A stretch of 64,000 nt of DNA from Kitasatospora kifunensis (GTDB lineage Bacteria > Actinomycetota > Actinomycetes > Streptomycetales > Streptomycetaceae): NCBI RefSeq assembly GCF_014203855.1, contig NZ_JACHJV010000002.1:248001-312000 (forward strand), given 5' to 3'. The notes below the pieces were generated by a model. The model was not told where the DNA came from. It worked only from the letters and a program-made list of their open reading frames with translations, and searched no databases. Positions 8,291 to 16,857 of the stretch are shown piece by piece (position 1 is the stretch's first letter; every line of letters starts with the position of its first letter). Both the position numbers and the translations under genes were made by a program.

Positions 8291-9136
8291 TTGGACGAGG
8301 GTCTGGCACTGGCTGCCCAGGCCGTCGATCGCCAGCTCGACCCGCTGGCCGGGGCGCAGGTACGGCTGGTCGGGCAGGCCGAGCGCGACGCCGGCCGGGG
8401 TGCCGGTGTTGATGACGTCACCGGGTTCCAGGACCAGGTACTGACTCAAGTACCAGACCAGGTAGGGGACATCGAAAATCATCTGCTGGGTGCTGCTGCG
8501 CTGGCGCTCCTTTCCGTCCACCGACAGGCGCAGTTCCAGTGCCTGCGGGTCGGGGAGCTCGTCGGGTGTCACCAGGTAGGGGCCCAGCGGGTTGAAGGTC
8601 TCGCAGGACTTGCCGAGATCCCACTGTCCCGAGAGGTCGAACTGGAACTCGCGCTCCGAGACGTCGTTGCTGATCGTGTAGCCGGCGATGTGCTCGGCCG
8701 AACGCGCGGGGGAGTCCAGGTAGCGGGCGCGTGCTCCGATCACCACGGCCAACTCGACTTCCCAGTCGGTCTTCTGGGAGTTGCGGGGGATCAGTACGTC
8801 GTCGTGCGGGCCGACCACGGTGCCCGGGTCCTTCAGGAACACCACCGGGCGCGGTGGGATCGCCGCGCCGGTCTCCCGGGCGTGGTCGCGGTAGTTGAGG
8901 CCGATGCAGACCACCTTGCCCGGGCGGGGCACCGGCGCGCCCACCCGCTGGCCTTCCAGGGCCAGTTGGGGCAGCTGGCCGGCCGCCAGGGCGGAGCGCA
9001 GCCGGTCCACACCGCCGGTGGACAGGAAGTGGCCGTCGAACTCCGTGGTGACCGACGAGGCGTCATAACCGCGGCCGTCGGCGGTGAGTACCGCGGGCCG
9101 CTCGGCACCGACCGGTCCCAGACGCATCAACTTCAT
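8285..9136 (-). CDS. Fumarylacetoacetate hydrolase family protein, probable 2,4-diketo-3-deoxy-L-fuconate hydrolase
   Basis: This 283-aa FAH-fold protein carries the VCIGLNYRDHARETG motif, the metal-binding WEVELAVVIG segment with two acidic ligands, the SNDVSEREFQ segment and the C-terminal PGDVINTGTPAGVALG. In the oxidative fucose pathway this family cleaves 2,4-diketo-3-deoxy-L-fuconate to pyruvate and L-lactate. The start ATG at 9136 has GGGAG eight bases upstream. An in-frame ATG at 9151 has none. It is the first gene of the minus-strand operon and faces the ABC importer operon across a regulatory region. Confidence 0.88.
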   Translation of the reverse strand: MKLMRLGPVGAERPAVLTADGRGYDASSVTTEFDGHFLSTGGVDRLRSALAAGQLPQLALEGQRVGAPVPRPGKVVCIGLNYRDHARETGAAIPPRPVVFLKDPGTVVGPHDDVLIPRNSQKTDWEVELAVVIGARARYLDSPARSAEHIAGYTISNDVSEREFQFDLSGQWDLGKSCETFNPLGPYLVTPDELPDPQALELRLSVDGKERQRSSTQQMIFDVPYLVWYLSQYLVLEPGDVINTGTPAGVALGLPDQPYLRPGQRVELAIDGLGSQCQTLVQA

Positions 9137-9153
9137 CGGGAAGGCTCCCATAC

Positions 9154-9163
9154 ATCGGACGAT
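9154..9163. promoter_or_regulatory. Candidate GntR operator ATCGGACGAT
   Basis: Arms ATCG and CGAT form an inverted repeat around GA. The site is 17 bases upstream of the FAH hydrolase ATG, where bound protein would block its transcription. Its reverse complement holds CGTCCGATG, matching the core of the other sites in this gap. Confidence 0.4.
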
Positions 9164-9215
9164 TGCTGCCGTGGAGCTGGACTCTACGAGTCGTCGCCAG
9201 AGAGGGCAAGGGATT

Positions 9216-9232
9216 CATCCGAGGTCTTTCGG
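9216..9232. promoter_or_regulatory. 17-bp site CATCCGAGGTCTTTCGG (inverted twin at 9427)
   Basis: The reverse complement of 9427-9443 matches this site at 16 of 17 positions. Each copy contains CCGA-N6-TCGG dyad symmetry. The two copies lie near opposite ends of the divergent region, as expected for a shared operator. Confidence 0.5.
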
Positions 9233-9316
9233 TCCGTCACTCCGAAGCCGGGCGAAAAGCTACGGTCCGGACCCTTGCGGGGGCCGAATGCAGGGTCTAG
9301 CGTCCACGGGGCCGGG

Positions 9317-9333
9317 GATTCACCCGATGAATC
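9317..9333. promoter_or_regulatory. Palindromic site GATTCA-N5-TGAATC
   Basis: The perfect 6-bp arms GATTCA (9317-9322) and TGAATC (9328-9333) enclose CCCGA. The left half repeats the GGATTCA of the 9211 region. The size and centre (CCGATGA) fit FadR-family GntR operators. Binding is inferred. Confidence 0.45.
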
Positions 9334-9426
9334 ACCGGCCTGGCCACCTCTGTGCGGGTGTGCCACATCGCGTGCCCTTTCTGGTCGTATGACCCAGTGG
9401 GCCGTGTGACCCAGCTCCTGCCGAAG

Positions 9427-9443
9427 CCGAAAAACCTCGGATG
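9427..9443. promoter_or_regulatory. 17-bp site, inverted twin of 9216, upstream of the importer
   Basis: CCGAAAAACCTCGGATG is the inverted copy (16/17) of the site at 9216-9232. It ends about 18 bases before the GTG of the binding-protein gene, immediately upstream of its AAGGAG ribosome binding site. Confidence 0.5.
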
Positions 9444-9461
9444 TTAGAAGGAGTTCAGAAC

Positions 9462-10505
9462 GTGAAGACCACCCTCTCCCGGAGCGCGGCCACCCTCGGC
9501 GCGGCGGTCCTGCTGATCGGGCTCGCCACCGGCTGCGGCCGGGGTGGCGGCAGTGGTTCCGCCTCCGGCAAGCCGGCCATCGGCATCGACCTGCCGCGCT
9601 CGGACTCCGACTTCTGGAACTCCTACGCGCAGTACCTCAAGGCCGACATCGGCAGCGACGGCGCCCACACCCTGCCGATCAGCAGCTCGCAGAACGACGT
9701 GACCAAGCTGGTCGCCAACGTCCAGGCCTTCGAGAACACCGGGGCCAAGGCGGTCGTGATGGCGCCGCAGGACACCGGTGCGATCGCCTCCACGCTGGAC
9801 CGGCTGGCAGCGAAGAAGATCCCGGTGATCAGCGTGGACACCAGACCCGACAAGGGCAACGTGTACATGGTGGTGCGCGCCGACAACCGCGCCTACGGCA
9901 CCCAGGCCTGCCAGTTCCTCGGCAGGCAACTGGGCGGCAAGGGCAAGGTCGCCGAGTTCGAAGGCGACCTCACCTCGGTCAACGGGCGCGACCGGTCCCA
10001 GGCCTTCGCCGACTGCATGAAGCAGAACTACCCCGGCATCCAGGTCTTCGCGCTGCCCACCAACTGGGACGGCTCGGTCGCCTCCAGCAAGCTGCAGACC
10101 ACCCTCGCGCAGAACCCCGACCTGAACGGCATCTACATGCAGGCCGGCGGTGTCTTCCTGCAGCCGACCCTGGCGCTGCTCCAGCAGAAGGGCCTGCTCA
10201 AGCCGGCCGGCCAGCCGGGCCACATCACCATCATCTCCAACGACGGCATCCCACAGGAGTTCGACGCGATCCGGCAGGGCCAGATCGACGCCACCATCTC
10301 GCAGCCCGCCGACCTCTACGCCAAGTACGCGCTGTACTACGCCGAGGCGGCCACCCAGGGCAAGACCTTCCAGCCGGGCCCGACCGACCACGACTCCACC
10401 ATCATCAAGCTCCCCAACGGCCTGGAGGACCAGCTGCCCGCGCCACTGGTGACCAAGGACAACGTGGACGACAAGAGCCTGTGGGGCAACAGCGTCTCGC
10501 ACTGA
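9462..10505 (+). CDS. Sugar ABC transporter substrate-binding lipoprotein
   Basis: This 347-aa exported protein has an N-terminal signal peptide ending in the lipobox LATGC, with the lipidated Cys near residue 25. A type I periplasmic-binding fold follows (IGIDLPRSDSDFWNSYAQYLKAD, AVVMAPQDTGAI, PVISVDTRPDKGN), as in ribose/galactose binding proteins. It should capture the substrate, probably L-fucose or a related deoxy sugar, outside the membrane. The start is GTG at 9462 with AAGGAG eight bases upstream. It heads the plus-strand operon with the ATPase, permease and GntR regulator, opposite the catabolic operon. Confidence 0.9.
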   Translation: MKTTLSRSAATLGAAVLLIGLATGCGRGGGSGSASGKPAIGIDLPRSDSDFWNSYAQYLKADIGSDGAHTLPISSSQNDVTKLVANVQAFENTGAKAVVMAPQDTGAIASTLDRLAAKKIPVISVDTRPDKGNVYMVVRADNRAYGTQACQFLGRQLGGKGKVAEFEGDLTSVNGRDRSQAFADCMKQNYPGIQVFALPTNWDGSVASSKLQTTLAQNPDLNGIYMQAGGVFLQPTLALLQQKGLLKPAGQPGHITIISNDGIPQEFDAIRQGQIDATISQPADLYAKYALYYAEAATQGKTFQPGPTDHDSTIIKLPNGLEDQLPAPLVTKDNVDDKSLWGNSVSH

Positions 10506-10529
10506 GCGCGCTGTTCCCGGCACGACCGG

Positions 10530-10571
10530 CTCCAGGTAGGGATCTCCAGGTAGGGATCTCCACGTAGGGAC
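10530..10571. repeat. Three tandem 14-bp repeats
   Basis: Units of CTCCAGGTAGGGAT lie at 10530 and 10544, with a degenerate third (CTCCACGTAGGGAC) at 10558. They fill the spacer between binding-protein and ATPase genes and could tune the relative expression of the two. Confidence 0.8.
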
Positions 10572-10592
10572 GAGGAAAGGACAGGCTGCACG

Positions 10593-12251
10593 ATGCCGGA
10601 GAGCACATCCGTCCCGGTGGTCGAGGCCAGCGGGATCTCCAAGCGGTTCGGCGCCACCGTCGCGCTGGCCGAGGCGCGGATCGCCGTGGCGCCGGGCGAG
10701 TCGCACGCACTGGTCGGGCGCAACGGCGCGGGAAAGTCCACGCTGGTCTCGATCCTGACCGGCCTGCAACGGCCGGACACCGGCACCCTGCGCTTCCTGG
10801 GCGCACCGGCGCCGGCCTTCGGTGACACCGACGGCTGGCGCGCCAAGGTCGCCTGCGTCTACCAGCGTTCCACCGTCATCGGCGGCCTGAGCGTCGCCGA
10901 GAACCTCTTCTTGAACCGGCAGAGCGCGCCCGGACTGCGCCCGATCCGCTGGCGGCAGCTGCGGGAGCGGGCCGCCGAACTGCTCACCGGCTACGGCGTC
11001 GAGGTCGACCCGGCCGCTCGGGCCGAGGAACTGACGGTGGAGCAGCGGCAGTTCGTCGAGATCGCGCGGGCGCTGTCGTTCGGCGCCCGGTTCATCATCC
11101 TGGACGAGCCGACCGCGAAGCTGGACGCCCGAGGCATCGAGCGGCTCTTCGGCAAGCTGCGGGAGTTGCAGGAGCAGGGCGTCGCGTTCCTGTTCATCTC
11201 GCACCACTTGCAGGAGGTCTACGACCTCTGCACCAGCGTGACCGTGTACCGGGACGCCCGCCACATCGTCACCGCCCCGGTGGCGGAGCTGGACCAGGCG
11301 GCGCTGGTCGAGGCGATGACGGGGGAGGGCGCCTCCCATTCCGCGCCGGCGCCCGCCGCCGAGCCGCAACCAGCTGCCGAGACCGAGCGATCCGCCGAGC
11401 CGCTCCCCGCCGCCGAGGCCGAGCGATCCGCCGATCCGCTGCTGATGGTGTCCGGCCTGACCCTGACCGGTGCCTACCGGAACGTGGAGCTCACGGTGGG
11501 GGCCGGCGAGGTGGTCGGCCTGGCCGGCGCGACCGCGAGCGGCAACGTACGGCTCGGCGAGACGCTGGCCGGCCTGCACCGCCCGAGCGCCGGGCGGATC
11601 AGCGTGGCCGGCAAGGCGGTGCGCACCGGTGACATCCCGTCGGCGCTGGCCGCCGGCGTCGGCCTGGTCCCCGAGGACCGCCACCTGCAGGGCCTGGTCG
11701 CCGGGCGCAGCGTGGCGGAGAACGCCACCCTGACCGTCACCGACCAGCTCGGCCCGTGCGGCACCGTGCTGCCCTCCCGGATCGCCGCCTTCGCCGGCCG
11801 GATGATCGAGGACCTGGACATCAAGACACCGGGCCCCGACACGCCCGTCTCGGCGCTCTCCGGCGGCAACCAGCAGAAGGTGGTGATCGCCCGCGCGCTC
11901 GCCACCGACCCGCACGTGCTGGTCGCGATCCGCCCCACCAACGGGGTGGACGTCAAGTCCAAGGAGTTCCTGCTGCGCCGGATCCGCCAGGTCGCGCAGG
12001 CCGGCCGGGCGGCCCTGATCGTCTCGGACGAGCTGGACGACCTGCGCTCCTGCGACCGCGTGCTGGCGATGTTCCACGGCGAGATCACCGCTGAGTTCGC
12101 GCCGGGTTGGAGCGATGAGCACCTGGTCGCCGCGATGGAGGGCATGGCGCGCGGTCACGCCGCGGACGCCCCCGCGCGCGGCCACACCGACCCCGTGCGC
12201 GGCCAGGCCACCACTGAGATCGAAGAGGACCACCATGTCTCCCACGACTGA
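10593..12251 (+). CDS. Sugar ABC transporter ATP-binding protein (two NBDs)
   Basis: This 552-aa protein is of the RbsA/MglA type with two fused nucleotide-binding domains. NBD1 is complete: Walker A GRNGAGKST (residues 42-50), signature region TVEQRQFVEIARAL and Walker B FIILDEPTAKLD. NBD2 keeps the signature LSGGNQQKVVIARAL, but its P-loop reads GATASGNVRLGE, with no Lys, and its Walker B reads LVAIRPTNGVD, without the Asp-Glu pair. NBD2 is therefore probably non-hydrolytic. An Ala/Glu-rich linker with repeated AE-ERSA units joins the domains. It powers import together with the neighbouring lipoprotein and permease. Confidence 0.9.
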   Translation: MPESTSVPVVEASGISKRFGATVALAEARIAVAPGESHALVGRNGAGKSTLVSILTGLQRPDTGTLRFLGAPAPAFGDTDGWRAKVACVYQRSTVIGGLSVAENLFLNRQSAPGLRPIRWRQLRERAAELLTGYGVEVDPAARAEELTVEQRQFVEIARALSFGARFIILDEPTAKLDARGIERLFGKLRELQEQGVAFLFISHHLQEVYDLCTSVTVYRDARHIVTAPVAELDQAALVEAMTGEGASHSAPAPAAEPQPAAETERSAEPLPAAEAERSADPLLMVSGLTLTGAYRNVELTVGAGEVVGLAGATASGNVRLGETLAGLHRPSAGRISVAGKAVRTGDIPSALAAGVGLVPEDRHLQGLVAGRSVAENATLTVTDQLGPCGTVLPSRIAAFAGRMIEDLDIKTPGPDTPVSALSGGNQQKVVIARALATDPHVLVAIRPTNGVDVKSKEFLLRRIRQVAQAGRAALIVSDELDDLRSCDRVLAMFHGEITAEFAPGWSDEHLVAAMEGMARGHAADAPARGHTDPVRGQATTEIEEDHHVSHD

Positions 12252-13257
12252 AAGCGCCGTCCCCCCGCTCACCGTCAACCCCCGGCGCGGGCGCAGCCTC
12301 CAGCGCTACCGTGACCTGTCACTGGTCCCGGTGCTGCTGGTGCTCGGGGTGATCGGCTTCATCGTCTCGCCCGCCTTCCTGACCTCGGACAACCTGATCG
12401 GGGTGGCGCAGCAGTCCACCGAGCTGAGCCTGCTGGTGCTCGCCGAGGCGCTGATCCTGATCGCCGGGCGGATGGACCTGTCACTGGAGTCGACCATCGG
12501 CGTGGCGCCGGTCATCGCCGTCTGGGTGGTCCTGCCCAGCCACGGCGGACGGTTCAACGGCCTTGGCCTGTTCCCCGGTTGGACGGCGATCCCGCTGTGC
12601 CTGCTGGCCGGTGCGCTGATCGGGGCGGTCAACGGTCTGCTGATCCTCAAGCTGCGGCTGAACGGATTCATCGTCACGCTCGGCGCCCTGACCATGCTGC
12701 GCGGTCTCCAAGTGGCCCTCTCCCAGGGGCAGTCGATCGTGGAGCTGCCCAGCTCCTTCACCTACCTGGGCAGCGCGGCCTGGTTCGGCGTGCCGGCGGC
12801 GGTGTGGATCTGCGCGCTGCTCTTCGCGCTCGGCGGCTGCGCGCTGGCCTGGTTGCGGCACGGGCGGGCGCTGTACGCGATCGGCGGCAACCCCGAGGCC
12901 GCGCGCACCGCGGGCATCCGGGTGGACCGGGTGACCTGGGTGGTGCTGATCCTGGGCGGTCTGCTGGCGGCCTTCGCGGGCATCCTCTACACCGGCCACT
13001 ACGGCTCGATCTCGGCCGACCAGGGCAGCGGTTGGATCTTCCAGGTGTTCGCCGCCACGGTGATCGGCGGCGTCAGCCTGAACGGCGGCCGGGGCACCCT
13101 GTTCGGCGCGCTGACCGGTGTGCTGACGCTCCAACTCGTGGTCAACGTCATGACCTTGGCAGGTGTGCCGCCGCTGTGGAACCAGTTCCTCAACGGCCTG
13201 ATCATCATCGTCGCCCTGATCATCTCCCGGTTCACCTCCGGCGAGACCCAGGAGTGA
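12235..13257 (+). CDS. Sugar ABC transporter permease
   Basis: This 340-aa integral membrane protein of the RbsC family has eight to ten hydrophobic segments (for example LSLVPVLLVLGVIGFIV and VVLILGGLLAAFAGILYTGHY). It carries the family signature NGFIVTLGALTMLRGL and the EAARTAGIRVDRV loop that couples to the ATPase. The ATG at 12235 overlaps the end of the ATPase gene by 17 bases. It forms the membrane channel of the importer. Confidence 0.9.
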   Translation: MSPTTESAVPPLTVNPRRGRSLQRYRDLSLVPVLLVLGVIGFIVSPAFLTSDNLIGVAQQSTELSLLVLAEALILIAGRMDLSLESTIGVAPVIAVWVVLPSHGGRFNGLGLFPGWTAIPLCLLAGALIGAVNGLLILKLRLNGFIVTLGALTMLRGLQVALSQGQSIVELPSSFTYLGSAAWFGVPAAVWICALLFALGGCALAWLRHGRALYAIGGNPEAARTAGIRVDRVTWVVLILGGLLAAFAGILYTGHYGSISADQGSGWIFQVFAATVIGGVSLNGGRGTLFGALTGVLTLQLVVNVMTLAGVPPLWNQFLNGLIIIVALIISRFTSGETQE

Positions 13258-13362
13258 GGCCCGTACTCCGGCGCTGGCTCCGCCACCTGCGCGCCACCGG
13301 GCCGTGACACCTGCTCCACCTTTGGACCGGCATACCAACGAACCCGAAACGAGGCACTCGCG

Positions 13363-14088
13363 ATGGCGGTCACCGACGAGGCGATCGAGACGATCAAAGC
13401 CATGATCGTCTCGGGCGAACTCCCGGAGGGCTCGCGGCTCCCCAAGGAGGAGACGCTGGCCGCGACGCTCGGCCTCTCCCGCAACTCGCTGCGCGAGGCC
13501 GTGCGGGCGCTGGTCGCGATGCGCATCCTGGTGACCCGGCAGGGCGATGGCACCTATGTCTCCAGCCTGGAACCGCACCTGTTGCTGGACGGCCTCACCT
13601 TCGCCGCCGACGTCTCCCAGGGCCGGGCCGCCGTCCAACTGCTCCAGGTGCGCAGGCTGTTGGAGCCGCAGGCCACCGCGTTGGCAGCGGCCAAGGTGAC
13701 CGAGGAGGATCTCGCCGTGCTGCGCGAGATCCTCGACCGGTGCGCCGAGGCCGAGACGGCCGAGCAGTTCATCGAGTTGGACATGGCTTTCCATCGGCAC
13801 ATCGTCGGCCTGGTCGGCAACCCGGTGCTGGCCACGCTGCTGGAGATCGTCTCGACCCGCACCCAGCGGGTCCGGCTGATCCGGGGCATCGACACCACTG
13901 CCGCCTTCAGCTCCGCCCACCGCGAGCACGAGGCCATCCTGGCGGCGCTGAGCACCCGGGACGCGCCGCTGGCCGCCGCCGCCGCGATGTCCCATGTCGC
14001 GGCCGTGGAGCAGTGGGCGGCCGGCGGCGGCGTCTCGCGCAGCACGGCACCCGAGTGGCTGGCCGGCGGCGAGAGCGTCACCGGGTGA
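13363..14088 (+). CDS. FadR-family GntR transcriptional regulator
   Basis: This 241-aa regulator has an N-terminal winged helix (AIETIKAMIVSGELPEGSRLPKEETLAATLGLSRNSLREAVRALVAM, residues 7-53) followed by an all-helical FCD effector domain. The latter has the metal/ligand segments ELDMAFHRHIV and SAHREHEAIL. FCD regulators typically sense sugar acids and repress their catabolic genes. Its placement at the end of the importer operon makes it the likely controller of both divergent operons through the sites at 9154-9443. The ATG has GAGG eight bases upstream. Confidence 0.9.
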   Translation: MAVTDEAIETIKAMIVSGELPEGSRLPKEETLAATLGLSRNSLREAVRALVAMRILVTRQGDGTYVSSLEPHLLLDGLTFAADVSQGRAAVQLLQVRRLLEPQATALAAAKVTEEDLAVLREILDRCAEAETAEQFIELDMAFHRHIVGLVGNPVLATLLEIVSTRTQRVRLIRGIDTTAAFSSAHREHEAILAALSTRDAPLAAAAAMSHVAAVEQWAAGGGVSRSTAPEWLAGGESVTG

Positions 14089-14117
14089 GGCGCTGAGGCG
14101 CTGAGGTGCTGAGGCGC
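14086..14117. repeat. Four tandem 8-bp repeats starting at the regulator stop codon
   Basis: TGAGGCGC is repeated four times (third copy TGAGGTGC), beginning with the TGA stop of the GntR gene. Because 8 is not a multiple of 3, further TGA triplets fall in several frames and give back-up stops. Confidence 0.8.
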
Positions 14118-14229
14118 TGACACGAGCGGGGGTGGCCCGCAGCCGGCCCACGGGGCTTGCGGCGGATGTCGTGGCCGAGGCAGTGGGCCGGCGGTGTGCT
14201 GCCTTGGGCACCAGGGGCGAAACGTCCGG

Positions 14230-15060
14230 TCAGCAGTACGGCGGCTGGTTGGTCAGGGACGCTGCCACTCGCATCCACACACCGAACAGCCGGTAGAGGC
14301 CGGGCAGGGGGCCCTGAGCCTGGACGGTCCGGGCATCGGCCGAGGTGACCCCTGGAATTCCCAGAAGCATCGAGGCCACGGAAGCCGACTGCCAGCGGAC
14401 CGTGAGAGTGGATGGGGCCGCATCGACGACCGGAGCCTTCGGTGGTGCGCAGAGACTGGCAGCGACCGCTTGCTCGATTGCCGCACGGGCTTCGTCCGCC
14501 GGGCGTAGCTCTGCCGCGAATCGGTCCCGCGCATACTTCACGGCCACGGTCGTCACCGAGGCATCCCATTCCGTCATCTCCGTGCAGGCACAGTCGTCAC
14601 CGGTGAGGACCGTCACCGGCACGCCGACGGCAGCCGCGGTGGCGTGCGCCAGGCCGATCTCGCCCACAGGCCGGCCGTCCAGCCATATGTCTTCGATCTC
14701 GTGCCCCATGAAGCTGTGACTCAGCACGCCGAGCGCACCGGCCCGCGAGTGGTAGCCGACGCAGATCACGGCGTCGTGCTCGGGAGTGAGGCCTTCGAGC
14801 ATGCCCATCTGCTTGGGCTTGCCGCGGATGAGACGCGCCGCTGGGTGCAGCGCCTCGGGCAGGAGGTTGCGCATCGGGCCGTGCGCGTCGTTGACGGTGA
14901 TGTCGGTGGCACCGGCCGCGACGGCGCCTCTGATGGCGGCGTTGACGTCCTCCGCCATCATCAGCCGTCCACGCTCGTAGTCCCGGCCGCCCGGCTGGAC
15001 ATCGTCGGCGTCCACGAGCCCTGTGACGCCTTCCATGTCCGCACTGATGTAGATCCGCAC
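14230..15060 (-). CDS. M55 family peptidase (DppA-like D-aminopeptidase)
   Basis: This 276-aa protein opens with the M55 hallmark SADMEG (zinc ligands Asp8 and Glu10), followed by NDAHGPM, GYHSRAG with further His ligands, and a GEIGL motif. DppA-type enzymes are decameric zinc aminopeptidases acting on D-Ala-containing peptides. The start is GTG at 15060 with GAGGAG eight bases upstream. It converges on the GntR gene and has no operon partner. Substrate is inferred only from family. Confidence 0.88.
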   Translation of the reverse strand: MRIYISADMEGVTGLVDADDVQPGGRDYERGRLMMAEDVNAAIRGAVAAGATDITVNDAHGPMRNLLPEALHPAARLIRGKPKQMGMLEGLTPEHDAVICVGYHSRAGALGVLSHSFMGHEIEDIWLDGRPVGEIGLAHATAAAVGVPVTVLTGDDCACTEMTEWDASVTTVAVKYARDRFAAELRPADEARAAIEQAVAASLCAPPKAPVVDAAPSTLTVRWQSASVASMLLGIPGVTSADARTVQAQGPLPGLYRLFGVWMRVAASLTNQPPYC

Positions 15061-15354
15061 TGGGTCATCTCCTCAAGTTTGATCACTTGGGAGACGTCCG
15101 CCGCTCTTCGCCTGGTTCCGTGGTCAGAACACCTAGGCCCTGTCCGGCCGATCTTGCCGGGCGCGCGACGCCGGGCATCCCTCCCCCAGCCTTGCGCCGG
15201 TGCCCGGCTTGACCGTTCAGGTGACAGTCGAGGTGCGCGACATCGACCGGGTCAACTATCACAAGCGTGTCGTGGTGTGACGGTGCCGGTCCTGTGTGGC
15301 GGATCGCCTGGTCCGGCACCCGGTACGCGGCACCCGGCACCCGGCCGATGGCCG
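15061..15354. other. Intergenic stretch with a possible degraded IS end
   Basis: Nothing codes convincingly here. AGGCCCTGTCCGGC near 15134 recurs in the hairpin at 26445-26483 and resembles insertion-sequence ends common in actinomycetes. A short plus-strand frame ending DRVNYHKRVVV-stop (about 15220-15280) looks like the tail of a lost gene. I could not identify it. Confidence 0.3.
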
Positions 15355-16605
15355 TCAGTGGTCGGTGGCGGAGGGCTGCTGCGGGCTCGGGCTGAGGACG
15401 GCGGCGATGAGGCGGTTGGCGACGGCAGGGGTGCCGGGGCTGTCCGAGGTCGCGGTGCCCGCGTCGTAGACGACGCGCAGGCTCAGGTCACGCGTGGCGA
15501 AGAAGCCGCCGGCGTAGCCGAGGTCGTGCCCGGTCTTGCCCCACATGGTGGTGCCGTTCGGCAGCGTGATGGTCTTCAGCCCGACGCCGTAGCAGGCCTG
15601 GCCCTGCGCCGGACCGGTGTTGCAGTCGCTGCCGTCCACGTAGGGTACGGGCTTTCCGTCGCCGTCGTGCGGCAGCGCGAAGAGCTCGTCCTGCTGGGCG
15701 GGGGCCAGCAGCTGGCCGCTGTACAGGGCGCTGACGAAGTGGTCGAGGTCGGCTGTGGTGGAGATCATGGCACCGGAGTCGTCGCCCTGTTCGGTGACGT
15801 CGACGGACTGGCCGGTGCTGTCGGTGACGTAGCCGTGCAGGGCGGGGCGGGGCACTCGCAGCTTGCCTGCGGGGGCGGAGGTCTGGTCCAGGTGCAGCGG
15901 GTGCAGCACCCGGGCGGTGACCTCCTCGGAGAAGGACCTGCCGGTCACCCGCTCGATGACCGCGCCTGCGACGCGGTAGCCGAGCGAGCTGTACTCCTGC
16001 TTGGTGCCCGGCGTGAAGTGCAGCGGTGGCGTGGAGCCGTCCGCCGGGAACAGGCTGGCCTTGATGATGTCGTCGAAGGTGAAGTAGTCCAGGCGCTCGT
16101 CCAGGACCTGGTCGACGGTCGGGTTCGGGACACCGAAGCTCATCGCGGGCAGCCCGCTGGTGTGGTCGAGCAACTGCCGCACGGTGATGGCCGGGTAGGA
16201 GGCGGGCAGGGTGTTTGGCAGGTAGTACTGGACGGTCTGGTCGAGGTCGACCTGGTGCTCGGCCTCCAACTGGAGCAGGACCACCGCCACGAAGGTCTTG
16301 GACATGCTGCCGATGTGGAAGTGCGCGTCGGGCGAGATGCCGCGGCCGGTGAAGGCGTTGGTGGAACTGCCCTGCCACACCTGGTCGGGGGTGCTGACCC
16401 GGGCCACCTGGCCGGCCGTGTGGTCGCTCGGCTGCAGCGCCACGGCCGCGTCGAGGGCGGCGGTGTTCAGCGTGGTGCTGTTCGGTGTGGCGGGGTTCGG
16501 CGTGGCGGTGTTCGGCACGGCGGCCGCGGCGGGGACGGCCATCGCTGTTGCCAGAGCGGCGGTGGCCAGGGCCAGCGGGGCGAGGCGGCGCTTGAGGGCG
16601 TTCAT
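15355..16605 (-). CDS. Secreted class C beta-lactamase/DD-carboxypeptidase-like serine hydrolase
   Basis: The 416-aa protein has a signal peptide (MNALKRRLAPLALATAALATAMAVPAAAA). After it comes an Asn-Thr-Pro repeat linker (residues 30-50) and a serine beta-lactamase-like domain. The catalytic SxxK is SMSK (S100, K103). The second motif is YSS at 205-207 instead of the usual YxN. The third is GHDLG near residue 359. It is probably an exported peptidoglycan or D-peptide hydrolase. The start ATG at 16605 places the signal peptide at the N-terminus. Substrate is unknown. Confidence 0.85.
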   Translation of the reverse strand: MNALKRRLAPLALATAALATAMAVPAAAAVPNTATPNPATPNSTTLNTAALDAAVALQPSDHTAGQVARVSTPDQVWQGSSTNAFTGRGISPDAHFHIGSMSKTFVAVVLLQLEAEHQVDLDQTVQYYLPNTLPASYPAITVRQLLDHTSGLPAMSFGVPNPTVDQVLDERLDYFTFDDIIKASLFPADGSTPPLHFTPGTKQEYSSLGYRVAGAVIERVTGRSFSEEVTARVLHPLHLDQTSAPAGKLRVPRPALHGYVTDSTGQSVDVTEQGDDSGAMISTTADLDHFVSALYSGQLLAPAQQDELFALPHDGDGKPVPYVDGSDCNTGPAQGQACYGVGLKTITLPNGTTMWGKTGHDLGYAGGFFATRDLSLRVVYDAGTATSDSPGTPAVANRLIAAVLSPSPQQPSATDH

Positions 16606-16857
16606 CGGTGTCCTTGAGGTGATGGAGTCGGGCATCGGTCGAACGCCCGCGAACATCGTGCTCCCTCAAGATCGGACGGCACATCAGGTACAACCCTCAC
16701 TCATCCCGGAGGAGGGCCCTGAACGGTCTCAGGGTCCGTCAGGAACCCGTCCGGGACAGCCCGATGGGCCCGGCCGGGGGCTCGTCGGGGAGGCGGGCAC
16801 CAACGCGAGCCACCAGGGCACGCCCCCACCTCCCCGAGCGAACCAGCTCAGCTCAAC

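Larger units (their letters stand above)
9137..9461. promoter_or_regulatory. Divergent promoter region of the sugar-acid operon and ABC importer
   Basis: No gene fits in this 325-bp gap between two divergent operons. It must hold both promoters. Four related symmetrical or near-repeated sites around the core CATCCGAG/CACCCGATG are present and are listed separately. They are natural candidates for the FadR-type GntR regulator encoded at 13363. Confidence 0.7.

Noticed and set aside
9444..12278. 944-codon antisense frame over the importer genes
   Set aside because: It lies opposite three well-supported genes and has no domain similarity.
15130..15210. Possible insertion-sequence end (AGGCCCTGTCCGGC)
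   Set aside because: Only one short end is visible, with no partner repeat or transposase, so it is not called as an element.
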